Shown: one piece after another, positions 24,235-33,862 of the stretch
Layout: each line of letters opens with the position of its first letter
Position numbering within the stretch: the first letter of the stretch is position 1
Source: an uncultured Francisella sp.
GTDB lineage: Bacteria > Pseudomonadota > Gammaproteobacteria > Burkholderiales > Neisseriaceae
DNA length: 47,759 nt
NCBI GenBank assembly: GCA_943914555.1
Contig: CALUCM010000012.1
Coordinates: 1-47,759 of the forward strand
Direction of reading: 5' to 3'
Made by a program: the position numbers and the translations under genes
The notes under the pieces: generated by a model
Database searches by the model: none
What the model was told of the DNA's origin: nothing
The model's input: the letters and a program-made list of their open reading frames with translations, nothing else

Positions 24235-26217
24235 ATGTTTAAAGAGAAAAAACCTTCTTATACAGAAGACAGTATTACTGTTTTAAAGGGCTTAGAACCA
24301 ATCAAAAAAAGACCCGGTATGTATACACATACTGATCATCCAACTCATATTGCACAAGAATTGATTGATAATTCAGTTGATGAAGCTTTAGCTGGTTTTG
24401 CCAAAAATATCAAAGTAAAAGTGTTTGCTGATCGATCTTTAGAAGTTGAGGATGATGGCCGCGGCATTCCCATTGGACTGCATCCGCAAGAAAAGATATC
24501 TGTAGCAGAATTGGTATTTACCCGCCTTCATGCGGGAGGCAAATTCAATAAACAACAAGGCAGTGCTTATGTGTTTTCCGGAGGATTGCATGGCGTTGGG
24601 GTATCAGTCACCAATGCTTTATCCTCACGTTTACAGGTGATCATTAAACGAGAGGGTGCTAAATGGGAGCTGTTGTTTGAACATGGCAGACTTGTTACAC
24701 CACTTAAAAAAATAGACAGGTTGTCTTTAAACGATACAGGCACCATTATCCGTATGTATCCAGACCCACAGTATTTTGATGATTCCAGTTATGATCTATC
24801 TTATTTAGCTACTCTTTTGCGTGCTAAAGCAGTATTGCTACCCGGTTTAAAAGTATCTCTAGAGGTGGAAAATGAACAAGGGCAATGGCATAAAACGCTT
24901 TGGCAATATGAAAGCGGTATTAAAGAGTATTTAGAGGATAGATTATTTGGGCAGGCCCTCTTACATCCTGTTATTTTGTTAGAAAATAATTTAGCTTTGG
25001 AAAACAATAAAGACTTTAATCAAGCAGAGGGAGTAAGTGTGGCTTTGGCTTGGCCCACTGAGGGGGAGATGGTCAAAGAAAGCTATGTTAATATGATTGC
25101 CACTTCCTCAGGTGGTACACATGAAATTGGTCTTAAACAGGTGCTTTTTAATGCGGTAGATAAGTTTGTTCATTTATATCATTTGTTACCACGTGGTGTT
25201 AAATTACAAAGTGACGATGTGTTTTGTAATGTAAGTTTTATTTTATTTTTACGCTTATTGGATCCACAATTTCAAGGTCAAACCAAAGAAAAATTAAGTA
25301 ATCGCACCGCCACCCGGCTAGTCAATCAATTACTGCAAGATCCAATCGATCTATGGTTCAACCAGCACATTGAAGTAGGAAAAGCCATTGCCGCTAAAGC
25401 AATTCATGCAGCTGAGCGTCGTATCAAATCAGCCAGAAAAGTGGAAAAACGTAAGACATCCTCATTAGCAGTCTTGCCAGGAAAATTGACAGAATGTGAA
25501 AGTGAGGATATTCGTGAGAATGAACTTTTCTTGGTCGAGGGAGAATCTGCTGGCGGCTCTGCAAAACTTGCAAGAAATAAATATCATCAAGCTTTGCTAC
25601 CGCTTAAAGGTAAGGTATTAAATAGTTATGAAGTACAGCAAGATCAGTTATTTGCCAATCGTGAAATTCACGATATTGCCGTTGCCATTGGTGTGAATCC
25701 TCATAGCAAGAGTGATTCACTTGATATAAGTGGCTTACGTTATGGAAAAATCATCATTTTATCTGATGCAGATGTTGATGGGGCACATATTCAGGTACTT
25801 CTTTTAACGCTTTTTTATCGTCATTTCCCTAAATTAATTGAACAGGGATATATCTATGTTGCCCAGCCTCCTTTATTTCGTGTCGATGTACCAGCTAAAG
25901 GCAAGCAAAGATCTGCTAAGAAATATTATGTGACGGACGAAATAGAGTTGGCAGAACTGCAAAAACGATTGATGAAAGAAGGCTTAAAAGAAAAAGATTA
26001 TTCAATTAATCGCTTTAAGGGATTAGGTGAAATGCAACCTCAGCAATTACGTGATACAGCCATGGATCCGGATACAAGAAACCTTCTACGCATTCAGCTA
26101 GACAAAAATAGTCAAGATGCTGAGGATACATTATTATTATTGATGAGCAAAAGACAGGTGGTGCAAAGACGATATTGGATTGAGCAAAATGGCAGTGAGA
26201 TTGAAGTAGATATTTAA
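24235..26217 (+). CDS. parE: DNA topoisomerase IV subunit B
   Basis: ATPase subunit of topoisomerase IV, which decatenates replicated chromosomes with ParC. About 660 residues. GHKL ATPase motifs are DNSVDEALAG, DDGRGIP and GGLHGVGVSVTNALS; the TOPRIM motifs are EGESAGGSAK and DADVDGAHI; the C-terminus has RFKGLGEMQPQQLRDT. Length and the missing GyrB-type insert identify ParE, not GyrB. The start is ambiguous: GTG 24220 directly after the rppH stop or ATG 24235; neither has a clear Shine-Dalgarno, so coupling to rppH is likely. parC is not in the window. Confidence 0.94.
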   Translation: MFKEKKPSYTEDSITVLKGLEPIKKRPGMYTHTDHPTHIAQELIDNSVDEALAGFAKNIKVKVFADRSLEVEDDGRGIPIGLHPQEKISVAELVFTRLHAGGKFNKQQGSAYVFSGGLHGVGVSVTNALSSRLQVIIKREGAKWELLFEHGRLVTPLKKIDRLSLNDTGTIIRMYPDPQYFDDSSYDLSYLATLLRAKAVLLPGLKVSLEVENEQGQWHKTLWQYESGIKEYLEDRLFGQALLHPVILLENNLALENNKDFNQAEGVSVALAWPTEGEMVKESYVNMIATSSGGTHEIGLKQVLFNAVDKFVHLYHLLPRGVKLQSDDVFCNVSFILFLRLLDPQFQGQTKEKLSNRTATRLVNQLLQDPIDLWFNQHIEVGKAIAAKAIHAAERRIKSARKVEKRKTSSLAVLPGKLTECESEDIRENELFLVEGESAGGSAKLARNKYHQALLPLKGKVLNSYEVQQDQLFANREIHDIAVAIGVNPHSKSDSLDISGLRYGKIIILSDADVDGAHIQVLLLTLFYRHFPKLIEQGYIYVAQPPLFRVDVPAKGKQRSAKKYYVTDEIELAELQKRLMKEGLKEKDYSINRFKGLGEMQPQQLRDTAMDPDTRNLLRIQLDKNSQDAEDTLLLLMSKRQVVQRRYWIEQNGSEIEVDI

Positions 26218-26224
26218 TTTAATC

Positions 26225-26683
26225 TTAATTAATAAAGCCGTCAAAGGGAAAGATTTTTTCACAATAATAGCATTTGAGCTTTGGCTTGCCTGTGCTTTGA
26301 TGATGCACGTTAAATTGACTTTTCACGGGTTCTCCATGAGAGGCGCAGTTATGGTTTGGGCATGTAAATATGCCTAACACCTTATCAGGATAGCGCGGAG
26401 TAATTTTTTCTACGACTTGAAAGTTTTTGATGATATTGATAGTTGCCTGTGGCGCAAAAAGGGCAATTTGTTGTATCTCTGGTTCACTGAAAAAAATTTT
26501 TTCAATTTTGATTAAATCTTTGCGTTGGTGCGTTTGACTGAGTAAATTAAAGCCAACAGTCACATAATTAGGTAACTCATTAAGGGCAAAGTAATGCAAA
26601 ATATTAAGACCTTCACCGGCAGGAATATGGTCGATGACGGTTCCGTTTTCAATAGCTTTGACACTAAGTGTTTGTGACTTCAT
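26225..26683 (-). CDS. pyrI: Aspartate carbamoyltransferase regulatory chain
   Basis: Regulatory subunit that gives aspartate transcarbamoylase its CTP inhibition and ATP activation. 152 residues. The nucleotide-binding N-domain (VKAIENGTVIDHIPAGEGL) is followed by the zinc domain with four Cys in CPNHNC and CYYC. It follows pyrB by 11 bases. It converges on parE with 7 bases between stop codons. Confidence 0.96.
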   Translation of the reverse strand: MKSQTLSVKAIENGTVIDHIPAGEGLNILHYFALNELPNYVTVGFNLLSQTHQRKDLIKIEKIFFSEPEIQQIALFAPQATINIIKNFQVVEKITPRYPDKVLGIFTCPNHNCASHGEPVKSQFNVHHQSTGKPKLKCYYCEKIFPFDGFIN

Positions 26684-26694
26684 AACAGAACTCT

Positions 26695-27621
26695 TTATTG
26701 CGGTACTTGTGGGTTTAAGCTTAAGGATAAAATTGCTTGACGTGCATAAATACCATTTTTTGCCTGCTGAAAATAGGCAGCGAAGGAGGTAGTATCAACA
26801 GAAGGGGCAATCTCATCCACTCGTGGTAAAGGATGGAGAATTTTAAGATTATTTTTGGCTTCTTTGAGGACATGTTCGTTAAGTACATAACGATTTTTGA
26901 GTAGAAAGAATTCTTCTTCATCAAAACGTTCTCTTTGAATACGGGTCATATAAAGAATATCAGCATGTGTCATCACTTCCTCAAAAGAATTAATAATATG
27001 ATATGGGATATGATTCGTCGCTAATTCTTCGCATAGATAATCAGGCATACTTAATTCAGGAGGAGAAAGAAAGAAAAATTCGCAGTCAAAAAGCCGCAAC
27101 GCTTGCACTAATGAATGTACAGTGCGTCCGTATTTTAGATCACCAACCAAGGCAATTTTAAGCTGATTCAAACGCCCCTGAGTTTCTTGGATAGTAATTA
27201 AGTCTAATAAAGTTTGTGAGGGATGCTGGTTGCTGCCATCTCCTGCATTAATGACGGGGCAATCAGTAAATTCACCCATTAAGCGTGCAGCACCTTCTTT
27301 GGGATGCCTGATCACAATGGCATCTGCATAATGACTGATAATGCGAGCGGTATCTGCTATGGTTTCTCCTTTGGCAACGCTGGTGTTTTGTGCATCAGAA
27401 AATCCGATAATCCTACCCCCTAAACGCAGCACTGCTGTTTCAAAAGAGAGACGAGTGCGGGTTGATGGTTCAAAAAAACACATGGCAATGAGTTTATTGT
27501 TTAATAAATTATTTCTCGGATGAGATTTTAAATTAAGGCCCGTTTGAACGAGTAATTCTAGTTCTTGTTTGCTGAGTTCTGGTATGGAAATAAAATGCTT
27601 CCTATACAAGGGGTTGGTCAT
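26695..27621 (-). CDS. pyrB: Aspartate carbamoyltransferase catalytic chain
   Basis: Catalytic subunit of the committed step of pyrimidine synthesis: carbamoyl phosphate plus aspartate. 308 residues. Carbamoyl-phosphate motif FEPSTRTRLSFE, the 80s loop DAQNTSVAKGE, HPSQTLLDL and the aspartate-site HPLPR are intact. A good Shine-Dalgarno (AAGAGG) precedes the ATG at 27621. The 79-base leader after ppsA has no terminator hairpin and no obvious UTP attenuator of the E. coli pyrBI type. Confidence 0.96.
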   Translation of the reverse strand: MTNPLYRKHFISIPELSKQELELLVQTGLNLKSHPRNNLLNNKLIAMCFFEPSTRTRLSFETAVLRLGGRIIGFSDAQNTSVAKGETIADTARIISHYADAIVIRHPKEGAARLMGEFTDCPVINAGDGSNQHPSQTLLDLITIQETQGRLNQLKIALVGDLKYGRTVHSLVQALRLFDCEFFFLSPPELSMPDYLCEELATNHIPYHIINSFEEVMTHADILYMTRIQRERFDEEEFFLLKNRYVLNEHVLKEAKNNLKILHPLPRVDEIAPSVDTTSFAAYFQQAKNGIYARQAILSLSLNPQVPQ

Positions 27622-27700
27622 ATTTTCCTCTTTTCAACGCAAACATTGTCTCAAATTTTTTTCATCCATAACGATCAATACAAAGAAGACGATGAATCGT

Positions 27701-30112
27701 TTAATTGCGTTCTTGCTTTGCTTGTTTTCCTAATTCTTCTGCAAGATAAAGCCATGTCTCTACCACAGTATCAGGGTTGAGTGATAGGGTTTCAATACCT
27801 TGTTCAACCAGCCATTTTGCCATATCTTTATAGTCTGAGGGGACTTGTCCACAAATGCCGATGTACTTATTGAGTTTGCGACAGGCAGTAATTGCTAAAG
27901 CAAACATTGTTTTCACCGCAGGATCGCGCTCATTGAAGGAGTGGGCTACTTCGCCGCCCCCATCTCTATCAAGTCCCAATGTGAGTTGGGTCATATCATT
28001 AGAGCCAATAGAAAAACCGTCAAAATAATGTAGGAATTGCTCAGCCAAAATAGCATTGGAAGGTACTTCACACATCATAATGAGACGTAGACCATCTTGA
28101 CCGCGCTCTAATTTGTTTTCTTTTAAAATGCGAATTACTTTTTCTGCCTCTTTTAAAGTACGTACAAAGGGGACCATAATTTCAACATTACTAAAACCTA
28201 ATTCATTACGTACTTTTCGCAGTGCCTGGCATTCTAGATCAAAGCAAGGGCGAAATGAGTCAGCAATATATCGAGAAGCACCTCTGAATCCTAACATAGG
28301 ATTTTCTTCTTCTGGTTCATAGCGGGGACCACCAATTAAATTGGCATATTCATTTGATTTAAAGTCAGATAAACGTACAATGACTTTTTTGGGGTAAACA
28401 GAAGCAGCCAAAGTAGCTATGCCTTCTTTAATTTTCTCGACATAAAATTCAACGGGAGAAGCGTAACCTGCTGTTTTTTCATCAATTAACTCTTTAATAT
28501 CTGCTTCTTGCTGTTCATATTCCAACAAGGCCATGGGATGAATGCCAATCTGACGGTTAATGATGAATTCCATACGAGCAAGACCAATACCATCATTAGG
28601 TAGATGAGAAAAATTAAAAGCAAGTTCTGGATGACCAACATTCATCATAATTTTGACAGGCGCTTTTGGCATATTATCCAAGTGGTGTTCTGTAATATCT
28701 ATTTTTAATAAACCACGATAGATTTTGCCGACATCTCCTTCAGCACAAGAGACGGTAACCTCTTTTTCATTCTTTAATATCTCGGTTGCATTACCACAGC
28801 CCACCACGGCAGGAATTCCCAGTTCTCGAGCGATAATTGCAGCATGACAGGTGCGCCCGCCTCGATTAGTGATAATTGCTGAAGCCCGTTTCATCACTGG
28901 TTCCCAATCAGGATCTGTCATTTCGGTAACCAAAACATCTCCCGCTTTTAAAGAGCTCATTTGTGCAATAGAAGTGATGATGCGTACTTGACCTTGGCCA
29001 ATTTTTTGTCCAACAGCTCGGCCAGTACACAGTAGTTCAGAGGTCTTATCGGTAATACTATAATTTTTTAACACACCTTGTTTTGATTCTTGAGATTTTA
29101 CTGTTTCTGGGCGTGATTGTAGAATATACAGTTTTCCGTCCACCCCATCTTTACCCCATTCAATATCCATTGCTCTGCCATAATGTGCTTCGATGATTAG
29201 AGCATATCGTGCTAATTCAGTAATTTCTTCTTCATTGATGGAAAACCGCTTGCGTTCTTCCATTGGTACATCAACGACTTCAACAGACTGCCCAGGATGC
29301 ATGTGATCAGTAGAAACCATTTTAATAGCTTTTTCACCCAACACTTTTTTGATAATGGAAGATTTTCCTGCTTTTAGCATTGGTTTGTGCACATAAAATT
29401 CATCGGGATTAACAGCTCCTTGTACCAAGGTTTCACCCAAACCATAAGAAGAGGTAATCAGTACCACATCTTCAAAACCAGATTCAGTGTCAATGGTAAA
29501 CATAACACCGGCTGCCCCTTTGTCTGAACGCACCATGCGTTGGATACCGGCTGACAAAGCAATGGGCATGTCAGTAAAACCCTTATGTACTCGATAAGAA
29601 ATTGCCCGATCGTTATATAGCGAGGCAAATACATGCTTAATGGCCTCTTTGACATTATCTAACCCTTGGATATTTAGAAAGGTTTCTTGTTGGCCAGCAA
29701 AAGAAGCATCAGGTAAATCTTCTGCTGTGGCAGAAGAGCGCACTGCTACAGCAATATCAGTGCTTTTTGCCTCATCACACATTTTTTGCCAAGCCATTTC
29801 GATATCATTTTCTAATGAGGCAGGGAACGGAGCTTCAATAATAGCCTGACGGATTTGCTGCGCGATTTTGCTTAATTCTTCAATGTGATCAGTGTCAATG
29901 TCTTGGAGCAAGGCCTCAATTTTTTGATCAAGCTGGTTAGCTGCTAAGAATAAGCGAAAGGCATCTGCAGTAGTGGCAAAGCCGCCTGGAACACGGACAC
30001 CTTTTTCAGACAATTGACTAATCATTTCTCCTAAGGAAGCATTTTTACCGCCTACTTTGTCCAGATCTATCATGCGAAGGGCATCAAACCAGATGATATT
30101 TTCATTTGCCAT
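27701..30112 (-). CDS. ppsA: Phosphoenolpyruvate synthase
   Basis: Makes PEP from pyruvate and ATP (giving AMP and phosphate) for gluconeogenesis; 803 residues. N-terminal nucleotide-binding domain (VGGKNASLGEM, VRSSATAEDLPDASFAGQQETFL), the phosphohistidine domain GGRTCHAAIIARELGIPAVVG, and a C-terminal PEP/pyruvate barrel with GSNDMTQLTLGLDRD and ICGQVPSD. ATG 30112 (MANENIIWFDALRM) follows AAGGAAG; the longer in-frame start at 30142 is rejected. Divergent from its regulator ppsR. Confidence 0.96.
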   Translation of the reverse strand: MANENIIWFDALRMIDLDKVGGKNASLGEMISQLSEKGVRVPGGFATTADAFRLFLAANQLDQKIEALLQDIDTDHIEELSKIAQQIRQAIIEAPFPASLENDIEMAWQKMCDEAKSTDIAVAVRSSATAEDLPDASFAGQQETFLNIQGLDNVKEAIKHVFASLYNDRAISYRVHKGFTDMPIALSAGIQRMVRSDKGAAGVMFTIDTESGFEDVVLITSSYGLGETLVQGAVNPDEFYVHKPMLKAGKSSIIKKVLGEKAIKMVSTDHMHPGQSVEVVDVPMEERKRFSINEEEITELARYALIIEAHYGRAMDIEWGKDGVDGKLYILQSRPETVKSQESKQGVLKNYSITDKTSELLCTGRAVGQKIGQGQVRIITSIAQMSSLKAGDVLVTEMTDPDWEPVMKRASAIITNRGGRTCHAAIIARELGIPAVVGCGNATEILKNEKEVTVSCAEGDVGKIYRGLLKIDITEHHLDNMPKAPVKIMMNVGHPELAFNFSHLPNDGIGLARMEFIINRQIGIHPMALLEYEQQEADIKELIDEKTAGYASPVEFYVEKIKEGIATLAASVYPKKVIVRLSDFKSNEYANLIGGPRYEPEEENPMLGFRGASRYIADSFRPCFDLECQALRKVRNELGFSNVEIMVPFVRTLKEAEKVIRILKENKLERGQDGLRLIMMCEVPSNAILAEQFLHYFDGFSIGSNDMTQLTLGLDRDGGGEVAHSFNERDPAVKTMFALAITACRKLNKYIGICGQVPSDYKDMAKWLVEQGIETLSLNPDTVVETWLYLAEELGKQAKQERN

Positions 30113-30216
30113 AATTATTTCTTCCTTAAAAAATGTTCTCACCCTTAAATAACATCAGTGTTAAGAGCACCAGCATTGTAACCTTAAACGTACTCGCTGT
30201 CATGTTGATTTCAATC

Positions 30217-30225
30217 TGCTATGAT
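30217..30225 (+). promoter_or_regulatory. Possible extended -10 promoter of ppsR
   Basis: TG at 30217-30218, one base, then TATGAT at 30220-30225: an extended -10 element without a good -35, about 44 bases before the ppsR start. It lies in the divergent region between ppsA and ppsR. Confidence 0.4.
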
Positions 30226-30268
30226 ACTTACTTCTGTTGTGGATTGGTTGCTTTTAAGGAGAGGCTCC

Positions 30269-31093
30269 ATGATGCCATCACATACTCGACAAGTGTTTTT
30301 TATTTCAGATAGAACAGGCATTACGAGCGAAGGCTTGGGTGAAGCCTTGCTCAATCAGTTTGATCATATAGAGTTTCAGAGAAATACTTACCCTTTTATC
30401 GATACTGTTGAGCAAGCAAGGGCATTGGTTAAAACTATTGAGCAACTAGTTGATGGAGGAGAGCCGCGCCCACTTATTTTTTCTAGCATTGTTTCCCCTA
30501 AAATTCGTCAGGAAATTAAGAAAAGCCCGGCACTACATATTGATTTTTTTGATACCTTTATTCATGTGCTGGAAGAAGAACTTCATCAATCTGCTTCTTG
30601 CAGTGTGGGGCGTACCCATGGCCTTTATGATATGCAAAAGTACGATAGGCGTATGGATGCAGTCAATTTTTCCATGAACCATGATGATGGTGGGATCCCA
30701 CAAAATTTGCCACAAGCTGAATTGATTTTATTAGGCGTATCGCGTAGTGGTAAAACGCCCACTAGCCTATATTTGGCGTTACATTACGGCATCAAGGTAG
30801 CAAATTATCCACTTGTGGAAAATGATTTAACCAGCCTTAGCATTCCCCGTTCTTTATTGACCTACCGTAAAAAATTATTTGGTTTAACTATTGATGCGCA
30901 GCGTTTGCATAATATCCGCACAGAGCGTCGCCCTAATTCGCATTATGCCTCTTTAGAGAATTGCATTAAAGAAGTACAGATGGCAGAAAAAATGTTTAAA
31001 AGTTATATGATTCCTTATTTTAATAGCACTCGCACTTCTATCGAAGAGTTGGCAGCCAAAATTTTGCTAGCCACTGGGCTTAAGCGCCATTGA
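30269..31093 (+). CDS. ppsR: PEP synthase regulatory protein (bifunctional kinase/pyrophosphorylase)
   Basis: DUF299 protein that inactivates PpsA by ADP-dependent phosphorylation and reactivates it by phosphorolysis. 274 residues. N-terminal FFISDRTGITSEGLGEALL and the P-loop GVSRSGKTPTSLYLA are both signature motifs. Start at ATG 30269, with AAGGAG at 30256-30261; the frame stays open to 30221 but gives no family similarity there. Divergent pairing with ppsA is the usual arrangement. Confidence 0.94.
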   Translation: MMPSHTRQVFFISDRTGITSEGLGEALLNQFDHIEFQRNTYPFIDTVEQARALVKTIEQLVDGGEPRPLIFSSIVSPKIRQEIKKSPALHIDFFDTFIHVLEEELHQSASCSVGRTHGLYDMQKYDRRMDAVNFSMNHDDGGIPQNLPQAELILLGVSRSGKTPTSLYLALHYGIKVANYPLVENDLTSLSIPRSLLTYRKKLFGLTIDAQRLHNIRTERRPNSHYASLENCIKEVQMAEKMFKSYMIPYFNSTRTSIEELAAKILLATGLKRH

Positions 31094-31147
31094 AATATAT
31101 AGATAAGCTATAATGAGTGTTACTAATTAACTAATAAGACCCTAGAT

Positions 31148-32668
31148 ATGAGTGAGCAAGATAGTGTTTCCTGCGGTAATTCCTTAGATGAGAATCAGCT
31201 AATTACCTTACGTCGCGAGAAACTTGCTCGCTGGCGTGATAGCCATATAGCTTACCCTAATGATTTTAGGCGTGATGTGTTGGCTAGAGAGCTACATGAT
31301 GCTTATGACCAGATAGATCGAGAACAATTGGAAGAGCACCCTCAAACTGTGCGGGTCGCAGGTCGCATGATGCTAAAGCGTGTGATGGGGAAAGCCAGTT
31401 TTGCAACTGTACAAGATATGAGTGGGCATATCCAACTTTATATTAGTAAAAATTTGTTGGGAGATGATTTATACACTGAATTTAAGCATTTTGACTTGGG
31501 GGATATTTTAGGGGCCCAAGGTGAAGTTTTTAAAACAAAACATGGTGAACTATCTATCCGTGTTACTTCTCTTTGTTTGTTAAGTAAAGCTTTACGCCCT
31601 TTACCTGAAAAACATAAAGGTCTTGCTGATCAAGAACAGCGTTATAGACAACGCTATTTAGATTTAATGGTTAATGCAAATACGCGGGCTGTTTTTTATC
31701 AACGCAGTCAAATTTTAAAGACCATGCGAGAATGCTTGATAAAACGTGATTACTTAGAAGTAGAAACGCCCATGATGCATGTGATTCCTGGAGGAGCCAC
31801 TGCTCAGCCATTTATCACTCATCACAATACATTGAATACGCCACTTTATTTGCGTGTGGCGCCAGAATTATTTTTGAAGCGTTTAGTCATTGGCGGCTTT
31901 GAACGAGTATTTGAGCTTAATCGTAATTTTCGTAATGAAGGTGTTAGTGCACGTCATAATCCTGAATTTACTATGCTGGAATTTTATGAAGCTTTTGCTG
32001 ACTATCAGCATATGATGCATTTAACCGAAGAAATTATTCGATCCTGCGCTCAAGCGGTTGGTAAAGGTCTTAAATTTACTTATGGCGGTAAAGAAGTAGA
32101 TTTGACAACTCCCTTTGCTCGTTTAACAGTGGTAGAGGCGATCCTTCGTTACCATCCAGAATATTCGCTAGAGAATTTGCAGAATATCAGTTGGTTGGAT
32201 AAAGAACTGCGCAATCAAGGGGCAGAACACCCAATCAAGCAAAGTCTTGGTGCTCTACAATTTGCTTTATTTGAAGCAACCACAGAGCATTTATTATGGA
32301 ATCCAACTTATGTGATTGATTATCCAACAGAAGTTTCACCACTTGCGCGTTCCAGCAATAGTAATCCTGCTATTACTGAACGTTTTGAATTGTTTGTAGT
32401 AGGGAGAGAATTAGCCAATGGCTACTCTGAGCTTAATGATCCAGAAGAACAAGCAGCACGTTTTGCACAGCAATTAAAACAAAGAGAGGCAGGAGAAAGC
32501 GAAGCCATGCATTATGATGCTGATTACATCGAGGCTATGGAATTTGGTTTGCCTCCTACAGGGGGAAGTGGTATCGGTGTAGATCGCTTGGTAATGTTGT
32601 TAACCGATTCACCATCCATCCGCGATGTTATTTTATTTCCGCAGATGCGTCATTCTGGTGGACGTTAA
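31148..32668 (+). CDS. lysS: Lysyl-tRNA synthetase, class II
   Basis: Charges tRNA-Lys. 506 residues: an N-terminal OB-fold anticodon-binding domain (VRVAGRMMLKRVMGKASFAT), motif 2 in FRNEGVSARHNPEFTMLEFY, and motif 3 in GSGIGVDRLVMLL near the C-terminus. Domain order and length match E. coli LysS. prfB, often upstream in gammaproteobacteria, is not here; ppsR is. mrp follows after three bases. Confidence 0.97.
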   Translation: MSEQDSVSCGNSLDENQLITLRREKLARWRDSHIAYPNDFRRDVLARELHDAYDQIDREQLEEHPQTVRVAGRMMLKRVMGKASFATVQDMSGHIQLYISKNLLGDDLYTEFKHFDLGDILGAQGEVFKTKHGELSIRVTSLCLLSKALRPLPEKHKGLADQEQRYRQRYLDLMVNANTRAVFYQRSQILKTMRECLIKRDYLEVETPMMHVIPGGATAQPFITHHNTLNTPLYLRVAPELFLKRLVIGGFERVFELNRNFRNEGVSARHNPEFTMLEFYEAFADYQHMMHLTEEIIRSCAQAVGKGLKFTYGGKEVDLTTPFARLTVVEAILRYHPEYSLENLQNISWLDKELRNQGAEHPIKQSLGALQFALFEATTEHLLWNPTYVIDYPTEVSPLARSSNSNPAITERFELFVVGRELANGYSELNDPEEQAARFAQQLKQREAGESEAMHYDADYIEAMEFGLPPTGGSGIGVDRLVMLLTDSPSIRDVILFPQMRHSGGR

Positions 32669-32671
32669 ACG

Positions 32672-33688
32672 GTGGATCAAGTTGCACTTAAAAAACGGAT
32701 TGCTGCGGTAAAAGTACCGGATAGTAAGTTTTGTTTGGCAGATTTTAATTTCCAGCTAAGTGTTCAAGAGAATCGAATACTTATTACCTTACCTTTCCCT
32801 TTTACCCACTGTCAGACGCAATTACATAATGCCGTTAAAATAGCTGTGACTGAAAAGATAGATATTAAGATTTGCAGCGAGATTAGCTCCTATCTGCCAC
32901 AGATGAAACCAGGATTGCGCCCCGTTACGCATGTGAAAAATATTATTGCCATTGCCTCTGGTAAAGGTGGGGTGGGGAAAAGCACCGTTGCTGCTAACGT
33001 AGGGTTTCAATTGCAACGATTGGGGGCGCGCGTAGGAATATTGGATGCAGATATTCATGGACCAAGCCAGGACATCATGCTTGGTTTAGAAAACCAAAAG
33101 CAAAGACAGCAAAGTGGTGAAATGTTTGAGGCCTTAGAGAATAAAGATGGGCTGAAGGTTATGTCGATCGCTTTTTTGATTGATAAAGGGCAAGCGATTA
33201 TCTGGCGTGGACCAATGTTAAGTAAGGCATTACAGCAATTGCTTTTTTTCACCCGCTGGGGCAGTTTAGATTATTTGATTATTGATCTACCTCCAGGTAC
33301 CGGGGATGTGCAACTTACTTTAGTGCAGAAAATCCCACTTTCTGCAGCAGTAGTTGTTACGACACCTCAAGTCATTGCACTAATTGATGCAGCTCGGGCA
33401 GTGCAAATGTTTGAAAAAGTGCAGGTACCCGTTGTGGGGATCATAGAGAATATGTCTTATTTCAAGTGTTCTCATTGCGACCACAGAGAATATCCATTTG
33501 GACAAGGGGGAGGAGAGCATTTAGCCGCGCAATGTCATATTCCTTTGCTAGGTAAGCTGCCTTTAGCCACTTCTATTCGAGAAGCAATGGATCGAGGGGA
33601 TATCAGCCATATGCAGCCCTATTGGCGTGATTATCAAAATATTACTTGGCAAATGGTGCTAAGCTTAGCACAGTTGTCTCATCAATAA
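32672..33688 (+). CDS. mrp: Iron-sulfur cluster carrier ATPase Mrp/ApbC
   Basis: P-loop NTPase that carries and transfers Fe-S clusters. 338 residues: a small N-terminal domain, Walker A GKGGVGKSTVAANV, the switch motif DLPPGTGDVQLT and the cluster-binding CxxC in YFKCSHCDHREYPFGQGGG. It starts at GTG 32672, three bases after the lysS stop, so it is coupled to lysS. Confidence 0.93.
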   Translation: MDQVALKKRIAAVKVPDSKFCLADFNFQLSVQENRILITLPFPFTHCQTQLHNAVKIAVTEKIDIKICSEISSYLPQMKPGLRPVTHVKNIIAIASGKGGVGKSTVAANVGFQLQRLGARVGILDADIHGPSQDIMLGLENQKQRQQSGEMFEALENKDGLKVMSIAFLIDKGQAIIWRGPMLSKALQQLLFFTRWGSLDYLIIDLPPGTGDVQLTLVQKIPLSAAVVVTTPQVIALIDAARAVQMFEKVQVPVVGIIENMSYFKCSHCDHREYPFGQGGGEHLAAQCHIPLLGKLPLATSIREAMDRGDISHMQPYWRDYQNITWQMVLSLAQLSHQ

Positions 33689-33750
33689 GTCAATTAATTT
33701 TGTTGTTTTATGAGCTAGTGATAAATATATTGGGCGTTTTTCCCTTCAAC

Positions 33751-33786
33751 GAAAAAAACACCTTACAGCTTTTTGCTGTAAGGTGT
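33751..33786 (-). terminator. Rho-independent terminator, minus strand
   Basis: ACACCTTACAGC at 33758-33769 pairs perfectly with GCTGTAAGGTGT at 33775-33786 (12 bp, 5-base loop). The A-run at 33752-33758 gives the U-run on the minus strand, so the terminator stops minus-strand transcription, from the candidate sRNA or from lpxH. On the plus strand no T-run follows, so it is not a good mrp terminator. Confidence 0.85.
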
Positions 33787-33850
33787 AAATGTACAAAGGA
33801 GAAATTAAGGAAGGAGAAGCTTGATGCATCATTAGCTTCCCACAACTTTC
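33751..33850 (-). ncRNA. Candidate small RNA, about 100 nt, with duplicated anti-Shine-Dalgarno motif
   Basis: On the minus strand a promoter (TGGATA at 33879-33884, 16 bases, TATAAT at 33857-33862) points at a compact unit starting near 33850. An 8-bp hairpin comes first (arms 33841-33834 and 33821-33814, one G-U). Then comes a CU-rich region holding UUCUCCUU twice (33818-33811 and 33803-33796), each the exact complement of AAGGAGAA. It ends in a 12-bp terminator hairpin with a U-run. No coding frame fits. The architecture is that of a base-pairing sRNA. Alternatively it is only the 3' trailer of lpxH. Confidence 0.55.
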
Positions 33851-33862
33851 GCCGTTATTATA

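Noticed and set aside
33795..33835. Plus-strand Shine-Dalgarno-like runs before an ATG at 33823
   Set aside because: The frame is only three codons (Met-His-His-stop). The purine runs are the complement of the CU-rich sRNA segment.
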